Source: Castellaniella denitrificans
Lineage (GTDB): Bacteria; Pseudomonadota; Gammaproteobacteria; Burkholderiales; Burkholderiaceae_B
Length of the DNA stretch: 64,000 nucleotides
Direction: 5' to 3'
NCBI RefSeq assembly: GCF_027214045.1
Contig: NZ_JAPWHE010000002.1
Span: 1 to 64,000, forward strand
In this document: in pieces, positions 1 through 7,618 of the stretch
Layout: every line of letters begins with the position of its first letter
Numbering within the stretch: the stretch's first letter is position 1
The notes under the pieces: model-generated
Databases searched by the model: none
What the model was told of the DNA's origin: nothing
What the model saw: the letters and a program-made list of their open reading frames with translations, nothing else
Program-made: the position numbers and the translations under genes

Positions 1-77
1 GGCGCTGAAGATGAAAACCCCGGCTGAGGCATTTGCATTAGCCGCCTGATCTGTGCAGGTTCTGATGGGTCAATACA
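1..77 (+). mobile_element. Right end of an insertion sequence (partial, IS3/IS481-like)
   Basis: Frame 2 reads ALKMKTPAEAFALAA and stops at 47-49. This resembles the C-terminus of integrase-core (DDE) transposases of the IS3/IS481 type, which end in a TPAE-like motif. After the stop there are 28 bases ending in ...GGGTCAATACA at 77; read inward this gives TGTATTGACCCATC, a plausible terminal inverted repeat with the usual TG...CA ends. The rest of the element lies to the left of the window, so the family assignment is an inference from about 15 residues. Confidence 0.5.
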
Positions 78-95
78 GACCTCGGCGCCCGAGAG

Positions 96-1400
96 ATGGA
101 AAGCGGGCTCATCCAGCTCATCTTCTCGCTGCTGAGCCGCATGCAAGCCCGCCTCGGTGGTAACCTCGACCAGTTGATCGACTATGTCGTCAACAATGCC
201 GCGGCGTGGACCTTCCCCGAGGTCGCCGGCGAAGAGGTCGACAAGCGCGAGCGGGCGCTGAAAGAGTGGGAGCGTCATATGGCAACGCTCGACACCGCCA
301 TTCTCAGTCTCATCGGCGAGGCCGACGTGCCCGATGACCAGATCGAGGCCGCGCTCGACAACATCCTTCAATCTTCGCTCTGGCAACGCCGCCTGCTTCG
401 CGTCGACGACGCATCGCGCGCAGCCTATCGCACCACACTGCTTACTCGAAGCCGGCATATCTGGGCGAATTCGACTGCCGCTACACGACGCGGCTACTTT
501 CTGGCCGGGCTTGGCCTTGAAGCTGGACATGCGCTGGACGCAATTGCGCCAGAGGCGAATGACCTTCTCATACAGGCCAACGCAGCCCTCGTGGCATCGG
601 ACCATGAGGCGGCAATCGCTGCGATCACAGGTATCGCCGAACGCGTGTTCGCCTTCTACCCGTTTGAGCCGGACCCACTCCCGGCGAATTGGCGCGAAGT
701 CCTCAGATATTGGCTGCTCGGGCAGCCGTTGGCAGCGATCGTCGCCGGAGAGGAGGCTGATGCATTGCAGTTTATTGAGGGCGGCCTGGTTTATCGCCTT
801 CCCTGGGCCATGGAGGCCTTACGGGTCCGTGCCGCCGCCAACGGCGATGTCGTTGGCATGTTCGCACAAGCGTTGGACGACTATGAACTCGGCCTGGCTG
901 TTCCGGCTGTCGAAACGGGGACGATGAACCGCTCCGCCTCGATTCTGATCCAAGCGGGTTTTAATTCACGGCTGGCGGCCATCAAAGCTGTCACCGACAC
1001 GGCCGCCACTCTCACGACCGGTGCGGAATTGCGCGACTGGCTGCGTTCACCCGGCCTCGCGGCCTGGTCGGCGCAACCAAACTGGCCAACGGCCGAGACT
1101 CGGGCCATATGGCTCGCATTCATCCAGGAGTTTGCTCCGTCAGACAACCTGACCTGGGCGCGGCGAGATTATCTTGGAAACGTCCAGTGGTTCGCTGTAC
1201 CGGCACCTCCCGGAACACCAGTCAGCCTCTTTCATTGGAACGGACAGCCGCTAGTGCTGGCACCCGACGGGCACGCGATTGGTCTGCTACAACACCCGCT
1301 CAACCTGAATCGGCGAGGTCTTGTTCGAGCGACGGTCGCTATGAATAACGGCCAGCTTGATCTGAGCTATCTCGGCCCCGATGATTTGTGGGGAGGCTAG
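96..1400 (+). CDS. Hypothetical protein, probable 3' remnant of a large gene (helicase-like C-terminal region?)
   Basis: A 434-residue alpha-helical protein without signal peptide or transmembrane segment. I see no catalytic motif. The stretch around residues 225-250 (FIEGGLVYRLPWAMEALRV) resembles the C-terminal accessory regions of very large DEAD/DEAH (Ski2-like) helicases found in defence islands; this is recognition by pattern only. The ATG at 96 has no visible ribosome-binding site, and the frame stays open upstream to about position 66, just before the IS end at 77. I infer that an insertion sequence entered a larger gene and left this 3' part. Codon use is less GC-rich than in the core genes, consistent with the island. 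It could instead be an intact gene of unknown function. Confidence 0.45.
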   Translation: MESGLIQLIFSLLSRMQARLGGNLDQLIDYVVNNAAAWTFPEVAGEEVDKRERALKEWERHMATLDTAILSLIGEADVPDDQIEAALDNILQSSLWQRRLLRVDDASRAAYRTTLLTRSRHIWANSTAATRRGYFLAGLGLEAGHALDAIAPEANDLLIQANAALVASDHEAAIAAITGIAERVFAFYPFEPDPLPANWREVLRYWLLGQPLAAIVAGEEADALQFIEGGLVYRLPWAMEALRVRAAANGDVVGMFAQALDDYELGLAVPAVETGTMNRSASILIQAGFNSRLAAIKAVTDTAATLTTGAELRDWLRSPGLAAWSAQPNWPTAETRAIWLAFIQEFAPSDNLTWARRDYLGNVQWFAVPAPPGTPVSLFHWNGQPLVLAPDGHAIGLLQHPLNLNRRGLVRATVAMNNGQLDLSYLGPDDLWGG

Positions 1401-1492
1401 GGTTGCAGATGGCGAATCACCTACATACTTGGGTGAATGTGGGTGTACAAATTACCGCTCTGACGGCTTGAATTCTCTCAATATGGTATTTT

Positions 1493-1732
1493 TTATGGTA
1501 TCAGGTACACCAAATAACTCAATATGCTGATTTGTAAGGGTATTTCGTTGTAATTAACAATAGAGTGGGCATGGTCGATAAGCTGAAATTCAGATAGAAC
1601 ATCCGTTTTGTGGCCACCAGCTTTTACCAAAACACTGTTTGCAATCAGGCTGAACTCTTCCCATGGCGATAGCTCTCGCTTTCTATTCTTAATCCTCCCC
1701 CCGCAACTCCGGCCAGATCTGCCACCAGTCAT
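1493..1732 (-). CDS. Possible small protein coupled to the HTH gene
   Basis: An AT-rich open frame overlapping the end of the upstream HTH gene. The first part, up to about 1692, is an out-of-frame reading of that gene, but the following 58 residues or so (SPWEEFSLIANSVLVKAGGH onward) have their own codon character. The start is uncertain: the ATG at 1732 gives a 43-nt overlap, while the GGGGGGAGG next to the HTH stop codon could serve a non-ATG start. No family is recognised. It may be the partner of the YdaS-like repressor or may not be translated. Confidence 0.25.
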   Translation of the reverse strand: MTGGRSGRSCGGRIKNRKRELSPWEEFSLIANSVLVKAGGHKTDVLSEFQLIDHAHSIVNYNEIPLQISILSYLVYLIP

Positions 1733-1925
1733 CCGGGCGCAACTGCTTCCGGGTGACTTCCCCACCCGTCACTTCCTCGATCTCCACACAACGGATGATC
1801 GGCACCGGGCGGGTGCCTGACGCCCAGCCGCTCACCACCGGCACCGGCACGCCCAGCTTCTTGGCGAGCTTGGTCATCCCGCCCATTACGGCACAGGCTT
1901 CTCGGACTGGTTGAAAATCAGGCAT
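1689..1925 (-). CDS. YdaS/Cro-like helix-turn-helix regulator
   Basis: A 78-residue DNA-binding protein. Residues 7-45 (ACAVMGGMTKLAKKLGVPVP then VVSGWASGTRPVP) give a typical lambda-repressor-like helix-turn-helix of the YdaS/Cro type, followed by the family-like EIEEVTGGEVTRKQLRP and DDWWQIWPEL. Such proteins act as toxin-antitoxin-like or lysis/lysogeny repressors in prophages and integrative islands. I chose the ATG at 1925 because GGAAGG precedes it; an ATG at 1952 adds nine residues. It lies in the integrase island and is probably a repressor of island functions, acting on the palindrome-rich region just upstream. Confidence 0.7.
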   Translation of the reverse strand: MPDFQPVREACAVMGGMTKLAKKLGVPVPVVSGWASGTRPVPIIRCVEIEEVTGGEVTRKQLRPDDWWQIWPELRGED

Positions 1926-2090
1926 AACCTTCCATAACCATGTCATCGACATGGATTTTATTAGATAAATCAGCTATTTGGATGTGACGAAGCTTGAGCT
2001 TTTTCGGCTGTTTTGTGAGGCGAAAGTTCAGCGGCCGGCGGCGAAGTTGTAACAGCGGGTCAAATGACAGGGTTCGACCGCATGACACAT

Positions 2091-2135
2091 CCTGAACCGA
2101 CCTGAACCAAACTTTTCTCGATCCCCCTAGGGGGA
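2091..2135. promoter_or_regulatory. Tandem repeat and 14-bp palindrome upstream of the YdaS-like gene
   Basis: CCTGAACC occurs twice in tandem (2091-2098 and 2101-2108), and TCCCCCTAGGGGGA (2122-2135) is a perfect palindrome. Both lie in the AT-rich upstream region of the minus-strand HTH gene. They are candidate operator sites for that repressor; the assignment is an inference from position and symmetry. Confidence 0.35.
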
Positions 2136-2463
2136 ACCAAGAATTGTATGACACCCTCGCGCCGTCAAATAGTCACAGGCAAAAACAATTTGTCCCGACC
2201 CGGTATCACCCCCAGACGGAACGATTCGTTAAGCTCATCCATCCTTTAGTAAAACCCGGAAATGCTTGAAAAATCAATCATCTTATTGCCTATTGACAAG
2301 CATTATTCGATTGATAACAATAGACCCCACCTGCACCCTGCAGACCGGCTCTTTAACAAGCAAAAATCGATGAATACTGCGCCCTGCCCGATTACGCGGC
2401 ACGCGATTGCGCAGCAACCTGTAACGCATCGGGGTTGAAGCAAAACCGATGAAATCCACCAAT

Positions 2464-2727
2464 CGCAGCCAGCCCCTCGCGTGGGGCGCGGATGGCTGCG
2501 TGCGGCGGGGACTTCCCTTCACAGGAAGCGCCCGGTGCATTCATCCGAATGCCCAACATCAGGGATGGCGACGTAATCCCATGACGACAGCGGGAAAGAC
2601 CGCAGTTCCCGGCATCCAGACGAGCCGCCACCGGCGGGCCAGCGTCTGGCCCTGCCGGGGATGGTCCAAGCACCCGGCCCCCATCGCGGCATCTTGGCGG
2701 GTCGGCTCCCAGGGCTCCGGCGAGCCC
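2464..2727. ncRNA. Candidate structured RNA or control region (series of perfect hairpins)
   Basis: A run of independent, perfectly paired stems: CGCAGCCA/TGGCTGCG (2464-2471, 2493-2500) enclosing GCCCC/GGGGC (2472-2476, 2483-2487); CTTCC/GGAAG (2512-2516, 2524-2528); GCATTC-ATCC-GAATGC (2537-2552); CGGGAA/TTCCCG around 2591-2611; CCGGC-GGGCCAG-CGT-CTGGCCC-T-GCCGG (2631-2658); GGGCTC-CGGC-GAGCCC (2712-2727). Several have tight tri- or tetraloops. The region sits directly upstream of two small DNA-binding genes in a P4-like island, where phage P4 relatives carry antisense C4-type RNA. The strand and function are unknown; an origin or att-related structure is an alternative. Confidence 0.4.
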
Positions 2728-2824
2728 GCTTTGGCCGATGACCGGCACAGGGCATCGACCAAAGCACATAAATTCACCCCATCACTCAGCCTGGCACGTT
2801 CACCAGCATCAGAAGGATCGACGC

Positions 2825-3049
2825 ATGACGATGACAAGCACCTTGACCGCTCAATTTCCCCAACCACCCACCAGCACCACCCTGCTCTATCGCATCTGCG
2901 TGGCAGAACGCAAGCTGGGCGTATCGCGCTCCACCATCTATCGACTGATCAACGAGGGCGAGCTGGAGCTCATCAAGATCAGCAAGCGCTCCAGCCGCAT
3001 CACGGCGGCCAGCCTGCATGCACTGATCGAGCGCAGCAAGGCTGCCTGA
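2825..3049 (+). CDS. Small excisionase-family helix-turn-helix protein
   Basis: A 74-residue protein. Residues 22-58 (LLYRICVAERKLGVSRSTIY then RLINEGELELIKIS) match the winged-helix DNA-binding fold of excisionases and MerR-like domains, with the typical sequence of an HTH followed by a short beta hairpin (KISKRSSRI). The chosen ATG follows AAGGATCGACGC, a good ribosome-binding site. The frame is open further upstream but without a site. It belongs to the island and is the first of two similar small regulators. A role in island excision or in controlling other island genes is likely from context. Confidence 0.7.
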   Translation: MTMTSTLTAQFPQPPTSTTLLYRICVAERKLGVSRSTIYRLINEGELELIKISKRSSRITAASLHALIERSKAA

Positions 3050-3151
3050 AACAGCGCCAGACCACCCTGGAGCCGCATTCCGCCTCCGCAAAGCACTGGC
3101 TGTAATCCCTACCCAGTCGCAGTCACCCAGGTATGACAGAAGGATCGATCC

Positions 3152-3400
3152 ATGGACACACCGCCGCACATTCCCGCAAACACCCGGCCACTCTTCGCCT
3201 CCAACACCCTGGTCCGCGTGCCCGATATCTGCCGCAACCCCAAGACTGGTCAGCCAGGCATTCTGCCGATCAGTCGATCCACCTGGTACGAATGGGTCAA
3301 GCAGGGGATCGCACCGCCGGGCATGCGGATCGGCGGCCGCACCGTCGTGTGGCGTCTATCCGATATCCAGGCGATGACAAAAGTTCAGTCTGGCCGCTGA
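3152..3400 (+). CDS. AlpA-family transcriptional regulator
   Basis: An 82-residue protein of the AlpA/CP4-57 regulatory family: LVRVPDICRNP, then ISRSTWYEWVKQGIAPPGMR and IGGRTVVWRLSDIQAM, the usual order of HTH, wing and final helix. AlpA activates excision of the cryptic prophage CP4-57 through its integrase in E. coli, and relatives commonly sit beside P4-type integrases. The leader CAGAAGGATCGA before the ATG is identical to that of the preceding HTH gene. Its 3' end overlaps the convergent integrase gene by 16 bp, so expression of the two may interfere. Confidence 0.8.
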   Translation: MDTPPHIPANTRPLFASNTLVRVPDICRNPKTGQPGILPISRSTWYEWVKQGIAPPGMRIGGRTVVWRLSDIQAMTKVQSGR

Positions 3401-4596
3401 GCCAGCCGGTCCAGATGATCCGCCAGAAACTGTAGGGCATCTCGACGCTCTTGGCCCAGCTCTGCATGGTTGTATGCGGCCTCTACCTGCCCCCTGGGGG
3501 CATGAGACAGCAGCAGTTCAACCACCTCGGATCGGAAGCCGTGTTCCCGCAGCAGCGTGGCCGCTGTGCCACGAACGCCATGCGGCGCAAATCCCTGGAC
3601 ACCGAAATCGATCCGTTTGAAGAAGTGATTCAGGCTGGCCTCGCCCATAGGGGCGATACGGCCACTGCTGGTATAGATGGTCGGAAAGACGTAATCCTGG
3701 TGGCCCGTCATGGGCTGCAATGCCTGCAGCAAGGCCACCGCCTGGCGGGGCAGATAAACCCGATGACGCTTGCGCATCTTCATACGCTCGGCGGGGATAT
3801 CCCAGATTCCGGTCGTCAGATCGAATTCCGCCCAGTGACTGCGGATCAGCTCGCTTTTACGAACCATGGTATAGAACAGCATCTGCGCGGCCACCAGGGT
3901 CGTGAAATGGGCACCCTGGCGCGGGATCTGTCGCCAGAGCCGACCGACCTCTGCCTCCAGCAAGTGCTTGTGGTGGGTGCGCTTGGGCACGCTGATCGCA
4001 CCGCGCACCATCAGGGCCGGGTTGGAATCGGCCACCAGATTGCGGATCGCGTAGTTGTAGATGCGCTGAATGAGCGACCGCACGCCTTCTGCCGTGACGG
4101 CAGTGGTACGTAAAGGCTCCAAAACATCCAGCACCTCACGGGGCGCCACAGCCGCCAGCGGACGGCCACCGATTGCAGGGAATACATGGCTTTCCAGCCA
4201 ACGCAATTGCTGTGCCCGATAGGCGGCAGAACGATAGAACAGGGTCTCTTCGACCCATTTTCTGGCATAGGTCTCGAACGTCAGCTGATCAGGGACACCT
4301 CCCCTGCTCCCGGGCCGACCCTGTCGGCCTGCCTTGGGGTTCTCGCCCTTCAGCACTTTGTCCATCAGTTCAGCATGGATCTGCCGGGCATCCTTCAACG
4401 AAACCGTCGGGTAACGCCCGATGGTGATCTTGTCCCGACGGCCTTCGAAATGGAATTTATAGCGCCAGACCTTTGTACCCGTAGGCAATACCTCCAGATA
4501 CAACCCACCGCCATCCGTCAAGGCATAGGGCTTGTCCTTGGGTTTGGCGGCATTGATGACGACGGGGCGCAGCGCATAGGCAAAAGCACGAGACAT
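3385..4596 (-). CDS. int: P4-type tyrosine integrase
   Basis: A site-specific recombinase of about 400 residues (403 from this ATG). The N-terminus has the DUF4102 arm-binding domain (PYALTDGGGLYLEV, then KITIGRYPTVSLKDAR). The catalytic domain keeps all key residues: Arg in TMVRKSELIRSHW, Lys in MKMRKRHRVYLP, HGVR in place of HxxR, His in LLLSHAP and the nucleophilic Tyr in AAYNHAEL. It therefore looks active. I chose the ATG at 4596, which follows AGGATC; an upstream ATG at 4626 adds ten residues but has no ribosome-binding site. The gene lies immediately past the 3' end of icd and reads away from it, so the island extends to the left and the attachment site should lie between int and icd or within the icd 3' end. 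Confidence 0.92.
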   Translation of the reverse strand: MSRAFAYALRPVVINAAKPKDKPYALTDGGGLYLEVLPTGTKVWRYKFHFEGRRDKITIGRYPTVSLKDARQIHAELMDKVLKGENPKAGRQGRPGSRGGVPDQLTFETYARKWVEETLFYRSAAYRAQQLRWLESHVFPAIGGRPLAAVAPREVLDVLEPLRTTAVTAEGVRSLIQRIYNYAIRNLVADSNPALMVRGAISVPKRTHHKHLLEAEVGRLWRQIPRQGAHFTTLVAAQMLFYTMVRKSELIRSHWAEFDLTTGIWDIPAERMKMRKRHRVYLPRQAVALLQALQPMTGHQDYVFPTIYTSSGRIAPMGEASLNHFFKRIDFGVQGFAPHGVRGTAATLLREHGFRSEVVELLLSHAPRGQVEAAYNHAELGQERRDALQFLADHLDRLAQRPD

Positions 4597-4676
4597 GGGG
4601 CCATGATCCTGAAATTTTGGGGCCATGATAGCAAATATGGCCCCAAACTATGGCCCCAAACTCATGCGATGGCCCC
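4597..4676. repeat. Five octamers ATGGCCCC at the integrase start (candidate arm-type sites)
   Basis: The octamer ATGGCCCC appears at 4637-4644, 4650-4657 and 4669-4676, and as its complement GGGGCCAT at 4597-4604 and 4619-4626. Two copies are extended (ATGGCCCCAAACT). The cluster spans the int start and the gap to icd, where integrase arm sites and autoregulatory operators are usually found. Function is inferred from number, orientation change and position. Confidence 0.5.
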
Positions 4677-4702
4677 GGATTCAGCCATACCCCACTGGAC
4701 AC

Positions 4703-4734
4703 AAAAAAGCCCCGCTCTCCTATGAAAACGGGGC
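4703..4734 (-). terminator. Rho-independent terminator of icd
   Basis: On the minus strand GCCCCG, a 14-nt loop and CGGGGC are followed by six T residues, 34 bases after the icd stop codon. Confidence 0.85.
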
Positions 4735-4768
4735 CTTTCCAGACTTCAATGAATCAGTCGAAGACCGA

Positions 4769-6025
4769 TTACATATTGTCGATCATCACCTGGCCGAAGC
4801 CCGAGCACGACACCTGGGTCGCGCCTTCCAGCAGGCGGGCGAAGTCATAGGTGACCTTCTTCGACAGGATGGACTTTTCCATGCTGCTGATGATCAGGTC
4901 GGCGGCTTCGGTCCAGCCCATGTGGCGCAGCATCATCTCGGCGGACAGGATTTCCGAACCCGGATTGACGTAGTCCTTGCCGGCGTACTTCGGAGCGGTG
5001 CCGTGGGTGGCTTCGAACATGGCCACGGAATCCGACAGGTTGGCGCCCGGGGCGATGCCGATCCCGCCGACCTGGGCGGCCAGGGCGTCGGAAATGTAGT
5101 CGCCATTCAGATTCAGCGTCGCGATGACGTCGTATTCGGCCGGGCGCAGCAGGATCTGCTGCAGGAAGGCGTCGGCGATGACGTCCTTGACCACGATGTC
5201 ACGGCCGGTCTTGGGGTTCTTGAACTTGCACCACGGACCGCCGTCCACCGGCTGGGCGCCGAATTCCTTCTGGGCCAGGGCGTAGCCCCAGTCGCGGAAG
5301 CCGCCTTCGGTGAACTTCATGATGTTGCCCTTGTGCACCAGCGTGACGCTCGGACGGTCGTTGTCGATGGCGTACTGGATGGCCTTGCGGACCAGACGTT
5401 CCGTGCCTTCGCGCGACACGGGCTTGACGCCGATGCCGGACGTGCCCGGGAAGCGGATCTTCTTGACGCCCAGCTTGTCCTGCAGGAATTCGATGAGCTG
5501 GCGGGCCTTGTCGGACTCGGCTTCGAATTCGATGCCGGCGTAGATGTCCTCGGAGTTTTCACGGAAGATGACCATGTCGGTCTTTTCCGGTTCGCGCACG
5601 GGCGAGGGCACGCCCTTGAAGTAGCGCACCGGCCGCAGGCAGACGTACAGATCCAGCTCCTGGCGCAGGGCCACGTTCAGGGAACGGATGCCGCCGCCCA
5701 CCGGGGTGGTCAGGGGGCCCTTGATGGACACGACATATTCGCGCACGGCCTCCAGGGTTTCTTCGGGCAGCCAGACGTCCGGGCCGTAGATCTTGGTGGA
5801 TTTTTCACCGGCGTAGACTTCCATCCAGTGGATCTTGCGCTTGCCGCCGTAGGCCTTGGCGACCGCGGCGTCCACGACCTTCAGCATCACCGGGGTGATG
5901 TCCTGGCCCGTGCCGTCGCCCTCGATGTAGGGAACGATGGGCTCATCGGGGATGTTCAGGGAGAAATCGGCGTTGACCGTGATCTTCTGTCCGCCGGCCG
6001 GGACCTTGATGTGCTGATAGGACAT
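4769..6025 (-). CDS. icd: NADP-dependent isocitrate dehydrogenase
   Basis: Oxidative decarboxylation of isocitrate to 2-oxoglutarate in the citric acid cycle, cytosolic. The 418-residue protein has the family's length and motifs: [12 protein letters not shown] near the N-terminus, the substrate loop [20 protein letters not shown] with the Ser that is phosphorylated in the E. coli enzyme, [12 protein letters not shown], and the cofactor region [20 protein letters not shown]. The start at 6025 follows GGAGCACCC; an in-frame ATG 33 bases upstream lacks a site. A terminator follows. The gene forms the right border of the integrative island, and icd 3' ends are known integration targets in enterobacteria (e14). 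Confidence 0.97.
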   Translation of the reverse strand: MSYQHIKVPAGGQKITVNADFSLNIPDEPIVPYIEGDGTGQDITPVMLKVVDAAVAKAYGGKRKIHWMEVYAGEKSTKIYGPDVWLPEETLEAVREYVVSIKGPLTTPVGGGIRSLNVALRQELDLYVCLRPVRYFKGVPSPVREPEKTDMVIFRENSEDIYAGIEFEAESDKARQLIEFLQDKLGVKKIRFPGTSGIGVKPVSREGTERLVRKAIQYAIDNDRPSVTLVHKGNIMKFTEGGFRDWGYALAQKEFGAQPVDGGPWCKFKNPKTGRDIVVKDVIADAFLQQILLRPAEYDVIATLNLNGDYISDALAAQVGGIGIAPGANLSDSVAMFEATHGTAPKYAGKDYVNPGSEILSAEMMLRHMGWTEAADLIISSMEKSILSKKVTYDFARLLEGATQVSCSGFGQVMIDNM

Positions 6026-6207
6026 GGGTGCTCCAGTGTTGCTGGGTTTGTTGTTCAAGAGAAAGGGGAAGCAGTCTTATATAAGAGTTTAGCGTAAACT
6101 GGCTGTCGGCAGACAGCCTTTCCTTCGTATTCTACTGGCCGGTGTCCCCGAAATACCCGGATCGGCGGGTTAGAATGGGTAATTCGGCCCGTCTTTTTCC
6201 ATCCCGC

Positions 6208-6639
6208 ATGTTCAATCCCTCCAAGGAACAGGTCCGCGTGTTCTTCACCGGCGCCTGGCGCAAACGCCGCTCTGGCGGTGTGCTGACGCCGCTGGAAACC
6301 ATGGCCGCCGACCTGGTCGAGCGCCATCCCGAATACCACGAGGACCTGCAGGATCCGGACGCCGCCGAACGCGACTACCCGGTCGAGGCCGGCCGCACCA
6401 ACCCCTTCCTGCACCTGTCGATGCACCTGGCGATCCAGGAGCAGTTGTCGATCGATCATCCGCCCGGCATCCGCGCCGCCTGGAACGCCCTGACGCAAGG
6501 CCGCGACGAGCACGAGGCCGCCCACGTCATCATGGAGGCCCTGGGCGAGGTCGTCTGGGAAGCCCAGCGGCTGGGCAAGCCGCTGGACAATGAACGTTAC
6601 CTCGACCTGATCCGGCGGCACGCCACGCGCGATCACTGA
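6208..6639 (+). CDS. DUF1841 family protein
   Basis: A 143-residue soluble protein that begins MFNPSKEQVRVFF and contains NPFLHLSMHLAIQEQLSID, both typical of the DUF1841 family found in Beta- and Gammaproteobacteria. No function is established for this family. The ATG at 6208 is favoured because relatives start there; the frame is open to 6142. It is divergent from icd and convergent with the cytochrome genes, from which it is separated by a strong hairpin. Confidence 0.85.
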   Translation: MFNPSKEQVRVFFTGAWRKRRSGGVLTPLETMAADLVERHPEYHEDLQDPDAAERDYPVEAGRTNPFLHLSMHLAIQEQLSIDHPPGIRAAWNALTQGRDEHEAAHVIMEALGEVVWEAQRLGKPLDNERYLDLIRRHATRDH

Positions 6640-6652
6640 TCCGTCCCCCCAC

Positions 6653-6691
6653 GCAAACGCCCGCCGGGCCATGGGCCGGGCGGGCGTTTGC
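6653..6691. terminator. Bidirectional hairpin between DUF1841 and cytochrome c genes
   Basis: GCAAACGCCCGCC (6653-6665) pairs perfectly over 13 bp with GGCGGGCGTTTGC (6679-6691), with a short T-rich stretch after it. It lies between two convergent genes. Confidence 0.7.
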
Positions 6692-6722
6692 GTCTTTCCG
6701 TTGACCGGACGGGTCCCTCGCG

Positions 6723-7079
6723 CTACTTGCGCACCGCCAGCGACGAAGGCTGGGTCGACAGCCAGGCGGAAATGTTTTCGATGTCGGCCGCCGACAGCTG
6801 CGATGCCATGGCGCCCATGATGGCGTTCTTGCGCACGTTGGCCGAGGCCGGCGCCCCCGCCTGGCCGCGCTGGTAGGCGGTCAGGGCATGGGCCAGGTAA
6901 TCCTGGTGCTGCCCGGCCAGGATCGGATAGTCGGGTTGCAACGGGGTCTTGGCATCGGCGCCGTGGCAGGAGGCGCAGGTGAACTTTTCGAAGGCGGCCT
7001 TGCCGGCCTGCAGGTCGGCCGCCCGCGCGCCGGTGGCCGTCAGTCCGAGGCCCAGCAGGGCAATCCACAATGTACGCAT
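6723..7079 (-). CDS. Periplasmic class I c-type cytochrome (second of a pair)
   Basis: A 118-residue electron carrier with a Sec signal peptide (about residues 1-20, ending GARA) and one covalent haem site CASCHG near residue 37. The axial Met is probably in KNAIMGAMA. The family resembles cytochromes c4/c553 (PILAGQHQDYLAHAL is typical). The ATG at 7079 is preceded by GGGGGAAGA; the frame is open upstream only as a shadow of the neighbouring gene. It is co-transcribed with the preceding cytochrome gene, 17 bases apart, so the two probably act together or derive from a split di-haem cytochrome. Confidence 0.88.
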   Translation of the reverse strand: MRTLWIALLGLGLTATGARAADLQAGKAAFEKFTCASCHGADAKTPLQPDYPILAGQHQDYLAHALTAYQRGQAGAPASANVRKNAIMGAMASQLSAADIENISAWLSTQPSSLAVRK

Positions 7080-7096
7080 GATGGTCTTCCCCCGGA

Positions 7097-7453
7097 TCAC
7101 TTGAGACTGGAATAGTAGGCCGCGACGTCGGCCATGTCCTGCTCGGACAGAGACCGCGCGATGGCGTCCATGGTCGGGAAGGAACGCGCGCCGCTGGCGT
7201 ATTCCTTCAGCGCCGCGACGATGTAGGGCGCGCTCTGACCGGCGATCATGGGGACGTGGTACAACTCCGGATAGGCCGCCTTGTACCCCGGAATGCCATG
7301 GCAGCCGATGCACATGGACACCTTCTGGGCGCCGGCCTGGACATTGCCCTGAACGGCGGAGGGATCGGCCGCCAGGGCCGGGCCGGCCAGCAGACAGGAC
7401 GCCGCCACCACGACGGCGCCCACACCACGATCAAGCATTGCTCGCGACTTCAT
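7097..7453 (-). CDS. Periplasmic class I c-type cytochrome (first of a pair)
   Basis: A 118-residue protein with a signal peptide cleaved near PALA-A (residue 29) and one haem-binding site CIGCHG; FPTMDAIA supplies the probable axial Met. PMIAGQSAPYIVAALKEY is typical of the c4/c553 type. The start follows GAGGCCAT. The gene leads a two-gene operon with the next cytochrome. Which oxidase or dehydrogenase they serve cannot be told from the window. Confidence 0.88.
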   Translation of the reverse strand: MKSRAMLDRGVGAVVVAASCLLAGPALAADPSAVQGNVQAGAQKVSMCIGCHGIPGYKAAYPELYHVPMIAGQSAPYIVAALKEYASGARSFPTMDAIARSLSEQDMADVAAYYSSLK

Positions 7454-7618
7454 ATGGCCTCTTGTCTCTCAGATTTATATTGTGTCGGCATCGGCCAGCC
7501 TCCTGCCGGGCCGATGAGGCAAGTCGATTGTACGATAATTGTTTCGACACAGTCAGGCATCGAAATTTCAAACCCATAACATCTGTCTCACGGCCCCACG
7601 CGCCATCCTCCGCCGCCC

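Larger units (their letters stand above)
1953..2824. other. 870-bp gene-poor stretch of the island
   Basis: No convincing gene lies between the YdaS-like repressor and the first small HTH gene. The left part (to about 2440) is AT-rich and contains the repeats at 2091-2135. The right part is GC-rich and densely structured (see 2464-2727). Open frames here change frame, lack ribosome-binding sites and match no family I know. This is likely a control region for the island, possibly including an untranslated RNA. Confidence 0.5.

Noticed and set aside
1918-2154. 78-residue minus-strand open frame upstream of the YdaS-like gene
   Set aside because: It runs through the tandem repeat and the CCCCCTAGGGGG palindrome, has no ribosome-binding site and no family resemblance.
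2449-3105. 218-residue open frame across the hairpin region and first HTH gene
   Set aside because: It reads the HTH gene in another frame and has a random-looking Arg/Ser/Pro-rich composition.
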